The translations under genes and the position numbers were made by a program. A stretch of DNA of 49,443 nt. Source: Candidatus Desulfaltia bathyphila (GTDB taxonomy: Bacteria > Desulfobacterota > Desulfobacteria > Desulfobacterales > ETH-SRB1). The stretch's first letter is position 1; every line of letters begins with the position of its first letter. This document shows, piece by piece, positions 35,204 through 44,815 of the stretch. The notes beneath the pieces are model-generated. The model was not told the DNA's origin and did no database searches. It worked only from the letters and a program-made list of their open reading frames with translations. The stretch covers positions 1-49,443 of the forward strand of contig JACNLL010000060.1 in assembly GCA_014381545.1 (NCBI GenBank), written 5' to 3'.

Positions 35204-35854
35204 ATGTTTATTTTAAATTACTGTAAAACATTTTTCTTTAAGACAATACGGAATTCCTGTATTAAAAACCGTCCTATATTTTTCCCCGCTGTTATTCTTG
35301 GTGTTTTTTGTCTAATAACATCCACCGGCTATGCACAACAGACAGTTGATGTAGCCAATATGTTTCCGGAACAGCTTCTGGATCTCGAAATATCAAAATC
35401 TCAGGAAGGTGCCGAGGGTAATAAAGGGTACGGCTATTCAAAACAATACGCCTTACCAGGCGAGGAAGCTAAACCTAACAGTTATATCGGAATCGTGTTA
35501 ATCGAATTAAGCAGGCAGTCCTTGAGGCGTGATCGGCTTGGTCCGGGGGTTACAAAAAGTAAGTGGCAAAGATCACTTCAACAATACATCGATAAGGCGC
35601 CCCCCGGTACCAGTGACGATGAGATTAATAGTGTTTACAGGGCAATAGGATCGGGAGGCTGGGCCGATGACAAAAACCGTGGAAACACCTTTCGTGTAGT
35701 TATGGAGGTAAATAGACCGGGCAAGCGTCTCATTGGTTTTTTCAGATTCTACAACTATATGTGTTATGTTGACTCCATAGGAAACAAGTATGCTACATAT
35801 GAATATTTTGATGAAGCATTTCGCCTCATTCTGGCAAGATTGGGGTGGCTGTAA
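35204..35854 (+). CDS. Exported protein of unknown family, partner of the WD40-caspase
   Basis: A 216-residue protein. ATG at 35204 has an excellent ribosome site (AAGGAGGAGGAGA) and is preferred over the in-frame start at 35168. A signal peptide (PAVILGVFCLITSTGYAQQ, residues 26-44) precedes a soluble domain of about 170 residues rich in Tyr and Arg (for example GKRLIGFFRFYNYMCYVD). I do not recognise the family. The 53-nt gap after the caspase gene, the same strand and a shared export signal suggest joint expression; it could be a substrate, inhibitor or sensor (inference). Confidence 0.75.
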   Translation: MFILNYCKTFFFKTIRNSCIKNRPIFFPAVILGVFCLITSTGYAQQTVDVANMFPEQLLDLEISKSQEGAEGNKGYGYSKQYALPGEEAKPNSYIGIVLIELSRQSLRRDRLGPGVTKSKWQRSLQQYIDKAPPGTSDDEINSVYRAIGSGGWADDKNRGNTFRVVMEVNRPGKRLIGFFRFYNYMCYVDSIGNKYATYEYFDEAFRLILARLGWL

Positions 35855-35882
35855 AATAACTTCGATGATCGATGCCAAAAGA

Positions 35883-38800
35883 TCACGCATCAAGCATTCT
35901 TTTGTGCAAACGCTCTGCTCGCAGGCAGAAGGTCTCCAGCTTTGCATTTATCAGTTGCGGGAAAGGGGAACCATCACTTTCAATTGCAAGGAAAGGCAGG
36001 TCTTCAATATTTGCCAGGATTTTTCGTAGCCGCTTATTTGTCGGGTCGGTTGCCAGTTTCCCTTCACGATTCATCATCGTGTTTAAGATAGCCTCTGACA
36101 GGCGGTTCGGCATGCAGCCGAAGGGTCCTATGGCGATTGCGCCGCATGCATGAGTGGCTACCTCGGTTATAGTGCCTCCTACTGTGAGAACAGCTTCACC
36201 CGTCAGGTTTGAAGATATATAAGGCTCAGCATTTTTTATTATTTCTTCAACGTCAAGAGGTTCTGCGTGAACAAGCCGTGACCGGGATAAAATGGATTTA
36301 ATAAGCTTTTCGTACTTAGCCATATATTTCTTTTTGATTCCAAATGCCAGCTTCTCCATTGTTGACATCTTATGTTCAGTAAGCCCTTTGTCCACGATGT
36401 AGTCGGAATATAATATCCATTCAGCAACAGGGGAACAGACAGTGGCAAATCCGCTTTTTGCCAGACGTCCTGTCAAATACTGGCGCGATATTGAATCTCT
36501 ACGAACAAATATTTCACCTATAAGGCAGATTATTGGCACCTCTTTTGGTGGAAGTTTCATTGGAATCCGTCTAAAACGTTCGGAAGTACGAACCATCTGT
36601 TTTTCCAGCTCAGAAAAGTCACCTCTTTCTATCTCTTCCAATATCAGATTCCATTCCTCATGAAATATCCTCATCCCATCTTCGGTATCTGTTGCATTGG
36701 CCAATAGCATCGACCGTATATCTTCCATAACATCGGATATTACAACAGCGCACCATGCTCTTAACTGGAAATCTTTCCCCAAACCAGCGTAAGAATTCTC
36801 TGATGTAAGCGAAAAAAGGGCTACATCCGGCAGTTCAAGCCTTTTTACAAGGTCTTCCATGAATACATAATACTGGCCGAACCGGCAAGGGCCTGATCCG
36901 GTGGGCATAAAGTAAATAAGAGCCTCATTTTCCTTTTTTATATTGTAAATATAGTTAAGCAATGTCCCTGTTGTGAGTATCAGCGGCAAACACTCCTTGC
37001 AGGAACTGTTTGCACGTCCAAGCTTCAATACCGCCTCGTCAGACGGTGGATGGGCAATTGCATTGAACCCAAAACCGCGAAATACCGCTGCCAGAGATTC
37101 AGAGGAAATTTTGCCCATAGACGGAAACATAAGGGTCACACGTGGGTCGGTGACCGGCAGTGTTTCGCCGGAAGATGTCACCAGGTTAACCCTTCCATTT
37201 CCCATTTCCAGACGGGCAGGAACAAAAGCCCGTTTCTTCTGGACGATCACCTTCTCTGCCAGAAGTTGCCTGTAAGCTGCGACAATATCAAGAAACGCCT
37301 CAACCCTGGTCTCAAGGCCGGCATCTGCCGTGTGACTGTCCAGCTCGAGGGTCAGCGATGGTTTTTGACCCATAATGCTCCTGAAATATCCGACTATAAA
37401 TGAATCCGGCCCGCAGGAAAAGTTTGTAATATAAGTTCCAAACAGTTGAGGATGCCTCTTAACAACTCTTGCCGCCTTCAATATGGTCTGGCCCATTCCC
37501 CAGTACATATGGCGCTTTGTTTTCTCATCATCAAATGTAAGAAAATCAAACGGCATTACCAGAATGCCCCTTGATGCAAGCTTGTTTGGAATTCCCATAT
37601 GCGCTTCTTTAACAAATCCGTTGTAAGGCCGGGCAAATATCACCACCGCTGTTTTATCCGGATTTTTTTCCAGATCTTCAAGGGCTTTATCGCCGATTTT
37701 TTTCATCTCGGTCATGCATTCCATCTGTTTTTTCATGGCCTTCTGAAAAGCCTTTTTAGCCTCTTTTTTTCCAATCCCCATTTTTACAGCGGTTTCGACA
37801 AGAGGCTTTCCTGCGGTCTCCAGCCCTTCTGTCAGGTCAAGCAGCGGGGTTAATACTTTTATCCCTCTGACTCTCAGTTCATCCAGTTTTTTCCTGAATG
37901 CGCTCCTTAAAAAAAAGGTTTCACCCTGAACAAAAGGACAAACCTGCGAGCTTGCGTAACCGTTTTGGGCCGGAACAGCCTTAAAGTGGGGCAGGAATAT
38001 AAACTCCGGAGGATTTTCCATATAAATAAGGGAATGGAAAAAACCATGGGTCAGTTCTGCAGGATAGCAAAAGGCCGCCTCTTTCTGATCCATTCCTTTT
38101 TTAGAAGGAAAATCAGGCACAACCGGCTCAAACCCTAATTCGGTGAAAAACGTGGAATAAAGTGGATAAAAAGTATTAACCAGGAAACTCCTGTTTATTC
38201 CGATTCTCCCCCTGGGCTTTTTTCCGCCACCCTCCGGTAGTTTGCCTCCATACTTATCAAAAATTAATTGCTGCCGGACACGAACAAGGTCCAGATTTTC
38301 CACATCGTATTTCACCTTGTTCCGCAAATTATAATATCTGTTGCAGGCTCCGCCAAACGGATATTTCTTTCCTTCCAGCTTGATTAAAGCTATATTGCAG
38401 CGACGGTCACATTTTTCCTTTCCGCCTTTGCATATAAACGATTTTCCGTATTGCACCTCACGGTTAAGCAGAGCATTTAGGTCAAAGATTTTCTTTTCCA
38501 TCAAACCTGTTTCAATCCTTTTCTTGACCTCAAGCGCAACACCAAAAGCGCCCATAAGCCCCGGCTCAGGAGGAACGACTATCGGCTTGCCCACAAGCGC
38601 AGCCATGGCAAAGGGAACCGCCCTGTTATAGCAGACACCTCCCTGCATAAAGACCTTCTCTCCCACCGGCTTATTGCCCTTGACCCTGTTTGAATAGTTC
38701 ATACAAATAGAATACACCAGACCCGCGATAATATCCTCGTGCTTCACACCTTCGTGAATGGCATTCTTAATGTCGGATGCAATAAATGCAGCGCACTGGT

Positions 38801-40283
38801 CATTAAAATTTGGGGGAGTTTTGCCCTTAAATGCAATGTCGGCAATATCCTCCATTTTCACTCCAAGGGTCTCGTATGCCGACTCTTCCAGAAAAGAACC
38901 TGTGCCGGCAGAACAGGCTTCATTCATCGCATAATCGGATGGCACGGCATTTGTGATATAGGTATATTTTGCATCCTGTCCACCTATCTCAAATATTGTG
39001 TCCACGCTGGAATCGAAATATACCGCCGCAGTCGCGTGGGCAATTATCTCGTTGATAACCCCTTTTGTAAGAGCATGGAGGCCGGCTATCTGGCGGCCGG
39101 AGCCGGTAACACCAAGCCCCGTTATACTTATCTTGTCAGGATTTATCTTTTCACTTATCTGTTCAAGAATAGAACCATAACACTTACGGGAAGCTCCAAC
39201 AGGATCACCGTCGGTACGCAGATAAATGGACGCAAGAATTGCATCGTCTTCGATCCGCAAAAGAACCGCCTTTGTTGTTGTTGAACCGACATCAAGCCCC
39301 AGTATGCATTCATTCCCCTGCCGGACATCCCCCATCGCAACAGTTTTGAATTCAACCATTTCTTTAAAATCCATAAGGGGCATAAGTGTGTCAAATGATG
39401 TAGCCTCTGTCCTTAATAAATCCGACATTCCAGGGAATGCAGCGGTCTCATTTTCCAAAGCCCAGAGAGAGGCTCCAAGAGCTTCGAAATACGGGGCTTC
39501 CTCAGGAACAATAAGGCCGGTAATATCTTTGCGCAGGTACTCAATCATCATCCGGTTGAGCGCAGTGCCCCCGACAATCATAATGTTCTTCCTTTGGACC
39601 TTTTTTAACAGCTCAAGTATTTTCTCCGCCATCATTTTGCAAAGTCCGGCGGTTACCTTTGATTTGGGAATGCCTTTATTGGTTGCATGTGTGCAGTCAG
39701 ACTTGCAAAAGACCGAACAACGCCCCGAAAGCTGATACGGCTCTTCCGTAACTGCCCACTGGGCCGCCTCTTCCAGCGTTACCTTCATCCTGCGCAGTTG
39801 CTGAAGAAAGAATTCACCGGTTCCGGATGCGCACTTGTTGCCGGTCAAAACATTGGATATCTGCCCCTGACCGTCCAAAATATATATCATGAAGGTCTCC
39901 CCGCCTGCGGAAACAACTGCCGGACATGCAATATCAGCGGGTTTGACAAAACGGTATGCGTATTCCACGGTTTCCGGTTCAGATATGGATGACAGGTTTA
40001 CAAAGTTGCGAAATCTCCTTCCTGTCACGGCAATCCTGTCGTATGAATTCATATCCAGCGACTTGAGAGCTGAAAGCAATGTTTGCTTTGGATTTCCCTC
40101 GTGTGAATGAAGTAAATATTTAAGCACACGGGGCTTTATTTTGTTTTCCCCATCCTTGCCCTGCTCAAGTTCCATCCAGACAAGTGATACTGTAGATGCC
40201 CCCAGGCATATCCCCAGCGAACTTATCTTGCCGGACATCTGCCTTTTTTGACCTGATTGCTTGTTTAAATTTTTACTTTGCAT
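35883..40283 (-). CDS. Giant CoA-dehydratase activase (two BcrAD/BadFG domains plus DUF2229)
   Basis: A 1466-residue protein. The first ASKHA ATPase domain (about 20-310) holds NKCASGTGEFFLQQLRRMKV with further cysteines in CSVFCKSDCTHATNKG. The second (about 325-610) starts LGLDVGSTTTKAVLL and has EIGGQDAKYTYI and NEACSAGTGSFLEE. A DUF2229 region follows (about 700-900: RIGINRSFLVNTFYPLYSTF, then CYPAEL). The C-terminal third resembles the dehydratase-subunit (HgdB-like) fold. In 2-hydroxyacyl-CoA dehydratase and benzoyl-CoA reductase systems the ATPase drives an electron into the catalytic subunit. Here activator and acceptor-like parts are fused, and the substrate is unknown. No dehydratase genes are adjacent. 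Confidence 0.85.
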   Translation of the reverse strand: MQSKNLNKQSGQKRQMSGKISSLGICLGASTVSLVWMELEQGKDGENKIKPRVLKYLLHSHEGNPKQTLLSALKSLDMNSYDRIAVTGRRFRNFVNLSSISEPETVEYAYRFVKPADIACPAVVSAGGETFMIYILDGQGQISNVLTGNKCASGTGEFFLQQLRRMKVTLEEAAQWAVTEEPYQLSGRCSVFCKSDCTHATNKGIPKSKVTAGLCKMMAEKILELLKKVQRKNIMIVGGTALNRMMIEYLRKDITGLIVPEEAPYFEALGASLWALENETAAFPGMSDLLRTEATSFDTLMPLMDFKEMVEFKTVAMGDVRQGNECILGLDVGSTTTKAVLLRIEDDAILASIYLRTDGDPVGASRKCYGSILEQISEKINPDKISITGLGVTGSGRQIAGLHALTKGVINEIIAHATAAVYFDSSVDTIFEIGGQDAKYTYITNAVPSDYAMNEACSAGTGSFLEESAYETLGVKMEDIADIAFKGKTPPNFNDQCAAFIASDIKNAIHEGVKHEDIIAGLVYSICMNYSNRVKGNKPVGEKVFMQGGVCYNRAVPFAMAALVGKPIVVPPEPGLMGAFGVALEVKKRIETGLMEKKIFDLNALLNREVQYGKSFICKGGKEKCDRRCNIALIKLEGKKYPFGGACNRYYNLRNKVKYDVENLDLVRVRQQLIFDKYGGKLPEGGGKKPRGRIGINRSFLVNTFYPLYSTFFTELGFEPVVPDFPSKKGMDQKEAAFCYPAELTHGFFHSLIYMENPPEFIFLPHFKAVPAQNGYASSQVCPFVQGETFFLRSAFRKKLDELRVRGIKVLTPLLDLTEGLETAGKPLVETAVKMGIGKKEAKKAFQKAMKKQMECMTEMKKIGDKALEDLEKNPDKTAVVIFARPYNGFVKEAHMGIPNKLASRGILVMPFDFLTFDDEKTKRHMYWGMGQTILKAARVVKRHPQLFGTYITNFSCGPDSFIVGYFRSIMGQKPSLTLELDSHTADAGLETRVEAFLDIVAAYRQLLAEKVIVQKKRAFVPARLEMGNGRVNLVTSSGETLPVTDPRVTLMFPSMGKISSESLAAVFRGFGFNAIAHPPSDEAVLKLGRANSSCKECLPLILTTGTLLNYIYNIKKENEALIYFMPTGSGPCRFGQYYVFMEDLVKRLELPDVALFSLTSENSYAGLGKDFQLRAWCAVVISDVMEDIRSMLLANATDTEDGMRIFHEEWNLILEEIERGDFSELEKQMVRTSERFRRIPMKLPPKEVPIICLIGEIFVRRDSISRQYLTGRLAKSGFATVCSPVAEWILYSDYIVDKGLTEHKMSTMEKLAFGIKKKYMAKYEKLIKSILSRSRLVHAEPLDVEEIIKNAEPYISSNLTGEAVLTVGGTITEVATHACGAIAIGPFGCMPNRLSEAILNTMMNREGKLATDPTNKRLRKILANIEDLPFLAIESDGSPFPQLINAKLETFCLRAERLHKRMLDA

Positions 40284-40372
40284 AATATTAAAATGTTAGG
40301 TGAACTAAAGTGCCTAAAGTTAAGGAATTCTGTCAATTTTATATAAAAAAACGGAGCGCAGCGACATCATTA

Positions 40373-40403
40373 TTCGACGTTGGATGTTCGATGTTGGACG
40401 TTC
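40373..40403. repeat. Heptanucleotide tandem tract
   Basis: Four 7-nt units of TTSGAYG form (TTCGACG, TTGGATG, TTCGATG, TTGGACG) and a partial fifth lie between the activase gene and the MBL gene. Confidence 0.75.
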
Positions 40404-40451
40404 ATCTTTTACTCATTTCGTGTCGCTCAAACCCTTGAATCCTTATGATCC

Positions 40452-42032
40452 TTATTTTATCCGCACCATTTCTCCAACCCTGGGCACAACTACCGAAAAA
40501 CCTTCATTTTTGAGCTGGTTGGCAAATGAAATCGACTGGTCTTCTTCTCCATGGACTACCACGATCTTCTTTATGCGTAAATTTGACTCCCTGACAAATC
40601 GAAGCATTTCATTTTTGTCGGCATGAGCGCTGAACCCGCCAAGCCTTGTAACATGGGCTTTAAGCGGATAAATTTTATTGAGGAATCTAAGCTGCGGAGA
40701 CGGCTCCTTTCTGCCCGACCTCTCGTATGATTCGCCGTTTTCCTGTATGCGACGGCCAAGGGTGTTTTTTGCCATATAACCGACAATAAGAACGGTATTT
40801 TTTTCATTATGTATCTTATAACGCAGATGATGCAAAATGCGGCCCGCCTCACACATCCCGGAAGCGGCGATAACAATATGCTGCTTTTCATCCCGCATGA
40901 GCTCCATCGACTCATCAACCGATTCCACAAAACGGATCTTGTCAAATATAAAAGGGTTTTTGCCGTTCTTTAAAAAGACTTCATTGGTTTTACTGTCATA
41001 AACTTCGGGATGTTCGCCGTAAACCCCTGTTAATTTAGTTGCAAGGGGGCTGTCGACATAAATCGGCCTCCGCGGCACTTCTCCCTCATCATAGAGTTCG
41101 TGAAGAAAATACACAATCTCCTGTGTGCGTCCGTATGCAAAACATGGTATTAAAACAGAACCGCCTCTGTTGAAAGTATCGATGAGCACATGTTTCAATT
41201 GTTGCTTTAAATCCTTCACCGGTTCATGTAAACGATTGCCGTATGTGCTCTCCATGATCAGCAAATCTATGTCCCTGTCCTCCTCTTGAAAGTTCAGGGT
41301 CGGATTTTTTACTATCGGCGTATCAAATCTGCCTATATCACCGGTATAACAAACAGTATATGATCGGCCGTTTTCAATGGTTTTGATAATGGAAAAGGCC
41401 GATCCAAGAATGTGACCGGCATCATAAAAGGTACAGGTCGTATGCTGCCCGATTGTTATTGGTTGACGATATGGATAACCGTTAAAATATTTAAATGATT
41501 GTTGTGCCTCAAAAACAGTATATAGCGGCCGGACACCTTCTATATGGTATTTTTCAATATATTCGTTAATTTTTTCCGTGTTAAGAGTATTACGTTGGCC
41601 CTTTAAAATTTTTCTTATCTTTTCACCGTCACGACCTGACTTTTTCCCCTTGTCGGCAGATGTCAACAACTGGTATAAATATGAACGGACAGCTTTATAA
41701 TTAAGATAATTTGCATCCGACTCCTGAATATAAGCGGAATCATCCAGCAGATATTCACAGACATCGGCTGTGGCTCGCGTGCAGATGATATTTCCGTTAA
41801 ATCCGTTTTTCGTCAACAAAGGAATGCGGCCGGAATGGTCTATGTGGGCATGCGAAAGCACTATGTTTGTGATAATCTGCGGGTCAAAAGAAAGCACCCT
41901 GTTCTTTTGTTCGGTCTCCTTCCGTCGTCCCTGAAACATTCCACAATCCAGCAGTATCCTGTCGGTCTCGGTTGCAATAAGATGCATCGATCCAGTGACT
42001 TCCCGGACTGCGCCATAAAATGTTACATGCAT
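40452..42032 (-). CDS. MBL-fold beta-CASP ribonuclease-like protein
   Basis: A 526-residue metallo-beta-lactamase-fold protein. GAVREVTGSMHLI and LLDCGMFQG mark the N terminus; SHAHIDHSGRIP is the HxHxDH zinc motif (about 60-71); YDAGHILGSAF and VCYTGDIGR give further metal ligands; the beta-CASP domain then has ESTYGNRLH, VLIPCFAYGRTQE and the late IAASGMCEAGRILHHL and GFSAHADK. These proteins resemble CPSF73/archaeal CPSF nucleases and process RNA. It is the last gene of the yraN-rsmI-acyl-CoA synthetase-PPTase run (21-nt gap). Confidence 0.88.
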   Translation of the reverse strand: MHVTFYGAVREVTGSMHLIATETDRILLDCGMFQGRRKETEQKNRVLSFDPQIITNIVLSHAHIDHSGRIPLLTKNGFNGNIICTRATADVCEYLLDDSAYIQESDANYLNYKAVRSYLYQLLTSADKGKKSGRDGEKIRKILKGQRNTLNTEKINEYIEKYHIEGVRPLYTVFEAQQSFKYFNGYPYRQPITIGQHTTCTFYDAGHILGSAFSIIKTIENGRSYTVCYTGDIGRFDTPIVKNPTLNFQEEDRDIDLLIMESTYGNRLHEPVKDLKQQLKHVLIDTFNRGGSVLIPCFAYGRTQEIVYFLHELYDEGEVPRRPIYVDSPLATKLTGVYGEHPEVYDSKTNEVFLKNGKNPFIFDKIRFVESVDESMELMRDEKQHIVIAASGMCEAGRILHHLRYKIHNEKNTVLIVGYMAKNTLGRRIQENGESYERSGRKEPSPQLRFLNKIYPLKAHVTRLGGFSAHADKNEMLRFVRESNLRIKKIVVVHGEEDQSISFANQLKNEGFSVVVPRVGEMVRIK

Positions 42033-42035
42033 ATA

Positions 42036-42062
42036 TCAATATTCCTCTAATCCTTAATCCTC
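42036..42062. repeat. GGATTAG-like tandem tract before the MBL gene
   Basis: On the minus strand repeated units of GGATTAG, AGGATTA and AGGATTAG lie directly upstream of the MBL gene start. A related short run (GGATTAGGATTAAGG) lies before yraN at about 46076-46094. Confidence 0.5.
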
Positions 42063-42668
42063 TAATCCCTGCCTCCTGACAACCGACCACTTAATATCAT
42101 ATAAACCTTTATTTACCGATGTAATATGACCGTTGAAAAAGAGATGCTCAACCAGCCACCTTTTATTCATATAGTCTATGGCAAGATTATTTTCATCAAT
42201 AAGGTGCGCAATTTTGCATTTTGAAAGATCTTTCAGGCCTGTCCCGACAGCCTTAAGCACAGCCTCTTTGGCGGTCCAGTAGCGAAAGAACAGCTTAAAT
42301 TTATCTGTATCAGCGAGTCCCCATTCTCTGTGATCAGCTATTTTCCTGAAAAGAGACTCCGAGCATCTCCGTATTTCTTCTATATCAATGCCGATTCTTT
42401 CAGGAGCCACTACTGCCGCAACATATGCGGGTTTATGCGAAAGGGACCAGTAATTGTCTCCGCAGGGCTGCGGAACGCCGTTTTCATCCTTTAAAAGATC
42501 ACTCAAATGAATGCGGCTCTTCCGGGCGGATATTTCAAGGGCATCCCTTGCATGCCTGCTGAGATATAATGTCCTGTTTTTACCGGAAAGGTTTCTCTTG
42601 TCATCGGGAACCGCAAGTATAACCGGATAAATAGAAGCCAAATCAATATACCTATTTCCCCGAATCAT
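42054..42668 (-). CDS. 4'-phosphopantetheinyl transferase superfamily protein
   Basis: A 204-residue PPTase. CGDNYWSLSHKPAYVAAVV, RIGIDIEEIRRCSESLF (metal-binding Asp/Glu) and RYWTAKEAVLKAVGTGL (the WxxKEA motif) are diagnostic. It transfers phosphopantetheine from CoA to a carrier-protein Ser. The Sfp/EntD-like length suggests a role beyond the housekeeping AcpS. No carrier protein is adjacent. It overlaps the acyl-CoA synthetase gene by the ATGA junction, so the two are co-translated. Confidence 0.88.
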   Translation of the reverse strand: MIRGNRYIDLASIYPVILAVPDDKRNLSGKNRTLYLSRHARDALEISARKSRIHLSDLLKDENGVPQPCGDNYWSLSHKPAYVAAVVAPERIGIDIEEIRRCSESLFRKIADHREWGLADTDKFKLFFRYWTAKEAVLKAVGTGLKDLSKCKIAHLIDENNLAIDYMNKRWLVEHLFFNGHITSVNKGLYDIKWSVVRRQGLED

Positions 42669-44815
42669 TCGGCTTTTTTAAGAATAATTCTGCAGTCAGC
42701 CACGGTAGCCCCTTTTCCTTTCTCATGAACCAGAAGCGGGTTTATATCCATCTCATTGATTTCCGGGTGGTTAATTGACATATCTGAAAGGCTTACCATT
42801 GATTTTTCAAGAATTTCTATATCGGCCACAGGCCTTCCTCTGAAGCCCTGCAATAGTTTATATCCCCTGATGCTGCGGATCATCCTGCGGGATTCGTTTC
42901 TGCCGATAGGGGCAATACGAAATGCAACGTCTTGGAAAACTTCAACAAATATTCCGCCAAGACCAAACATCAGCAAAGGACCGAACACCGGTTTACGACT
43001 CATGCCTAATATGACCTCTTCGCCCGGCATAGCCATTTTTTGAATCAGCAAGCCCTTTATTTCCGCGTTGGGATCATACTGTTTAGCTTTTTCAACGATC
43101 TTATTAAAAGCCTTTTTTACCTCATCCCGGCTCTCAAGCCTCAACATGACTCCGCCGGCATCGGTTTTGTGCAGAATCTGCGGAGAGACAATTTTCATTG
43201 CTACAGGGAAGGCAATAGTTTCGGCAATCTCTGCCGCTTCATCCTCACTTTCCGCAAGCTGTGTCGGCAATACATTAAAGCCGTAACATTTAAGCAGTTC
43301 AATTCCATCCAGTTCACCCAGACGGGTTTTTCCCGATTCAAGACAATTTTTAATAATATCGGCGGCGCGCTCTTTATCGTGCTTTAATTCATATTGCGCA
43401 AAATGCTGCCGGTTCAACCACTTAAAATATCTATAAAGAGCCCCGAAAGCCTTTGCCGCATTTTCAGGAAACTTATAAACCGGATAACCATACTCCTGAA
43501 GATATTTTACTCCGGCGGAAACATCAACAACCCCCATAAAGCAGCAGAGAATAGGCTTGTGAGTGCGCCTGGCAATTCTGATAACGGCTTCCGCTGTTCC
43601 AAGAACATTCGTCATCGACTGAGGCGTCAGAATTACAACGGCTCCATCTACTCCATCGTCATTTATTACAACGCTTAAAGCGTTTTCATAACGATCCTGT
43701 GCGGCATCTCCGATGATATCCACTGGATTATGAAGGTTTGCGGTAAAGGGGAGATGGCTTGCAAGGGCATCAATCGTTTCCTGACGGAATTTTGCAAGCC
43801 TGAGCCCGGACGACATAGTAATATCGGTAGCAATAATCCCCGGCCCTCCCGCATTTGTAACAATGGCGACCCGGTTGCCGTGCGGAATCTTCCTCGTGAG
43901 TTTTCCCAAAGCTGTTGCACTTTTATAGGCAAAAGCGGTTGCAAAATCAAAAAGCTCATCAATTGAATCAACACGAATCATCCCTGTCTGCTGGAAGATC
44001 GCATCATACACCGCCTCGGATCCGGACAGAGCCCCTGTATGAGACGCTGCTGCCCGGGCTCCCGCGCTTGTTCTTCCCGACTTTATGGCAAGTATAGGGG
44101 TAGGCCTGTTTCCGGAGGTAATCTCTTTTACAATCTCAATAAATTCCGGGCCTCTTCGAAGCTCTTCGAGATACATTAAAATAACCCTTGTATCCATGTC
44201 TTCATGCAGATAGCGCAGGAGATCAAGCTCATCCACATCAGCCTTGTTGCCTATGGAAATGAACTTTGAAAAACCAAAATCCCTGTCGGCGGCAAAATCC
44301 AGAACAGCCGTACACAACGCACCACTCTGGGAAATAAAGGAAATATTGCCGCTTGCAGGCATACGCGCTGCAAAACTCGCATTCAGACTTACCGAAGGAA
44401 GCGGATTGATCACGCCGAGACAGTTTGGGCCCACAAGACGCACCCCTGCCTTTTTGCAAGCAGCAGCTATCCTGTTTTCTATCTCCAGGCCTTCGGCGCC
44501 CACCTCCCGAAAGCCGGCAGATACAATCACAATTCCCTTTACCCCCTTTTTCACGCTCTCTTCAACGGCCTTTAAGGCAAGCCTGGGCTGGAGAATTATT
44601 ATTGCAAGATCCACATCACCCGGCACTTCCAGGATAGATGGATAGGCCATTATATTTAAAACCGACTTGGCATTAGGATTAACAGGATAAAGTGTCCCCT
44701 GATAATTTCCACTCAAGATATTGGCAAAAATATCGTGCCCAACCTTTCCGGGCCTGGTGGACGCCCCTATAACTGCCACCGATTTCGGGGAAAAAATCGC
44801 ATCAAGGCTTTGCAT
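42665..44815 (-). CDS. ADP-forming acyl-CoA synthetase (fused alpha/beta)
   Basis: A 716-residue NDP-forming acyl-CoA ligase. The CoA-binding domain starts FSPKSVAVIGASTRPGKVGH; the succinyl-CoA-ligase-like domain follows with AAASHTGALSGSEAVYD, which holds the phospho-His; the ATP-grasp beta domain (about 480-716) has AMKIVSPQILHKTDAGGV and FGLGGIFVEVFQD. It converts acyl-CoA and ADP to acid and ATP, or the reverse. It has no GNAT domain, so it is not the Pat acetyltransferase form. It overlaps rsmI by 14 nt and the PPTase by 4. Confidence 0.88.
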   Translation of the reverse strand: MQSLDAIFSPKSVAVIGASTRPGKVGHDIFANILSGNYQGTLYPVNPNAKSVLNIMAYPSILEVPGDVDLAIIILQPRLALKAVEESVKKGVKGIVIVSAGFREVGAEGLEIENRIAAACKKAGVRLVGPNCLGVINPLPSVSLNASFAARMPASGNISFISQSGALCTAVLDFAADRDFGFSKFISIGNKADVDELDLLRYLHEDMDTRVILMYLEELRRGPEFIEIVKEITSGNRPTPILAIKSGRTSAGARAAASHTGALSGSEAVYDAIFQQTGMIRVDSIDELFDFATAFAYKSATALGKLTRKIPHGNRVAIVTNAGGPGIIATDITMSSGLRLAKFRQETIDALASHLPFTANLHNPVDIIGDAAQDRYENALSVVINDDGVDGAVVILTPQSMTNVLGTAEAVIRIARRTHKPILCCFMGVVDVSAGVKYLQEYGYPVYKFPENAAKAFGALYRYFKWLNRQHFAQYELKHDKERAADIIKNCLESGKTRLGELDGIELLKCYGFNVLPTQLAESEDEAAEIAETIAFPVAMKIVSPQILHKTDAGGVMLRLESRDEVKKAFNKIVEKAKQYDPNAEIKGLLIQKMAMPGEEVILGMSRKPVFGPLLMFGLGGIFVEVFQDVAFRIAPIGRNESRRMIRSIRGYKLLQGFRGRPVADIEILEKSMVSLSDMSINHPEINEMDINPLLVHEKGKGATVADCRIILKKAE

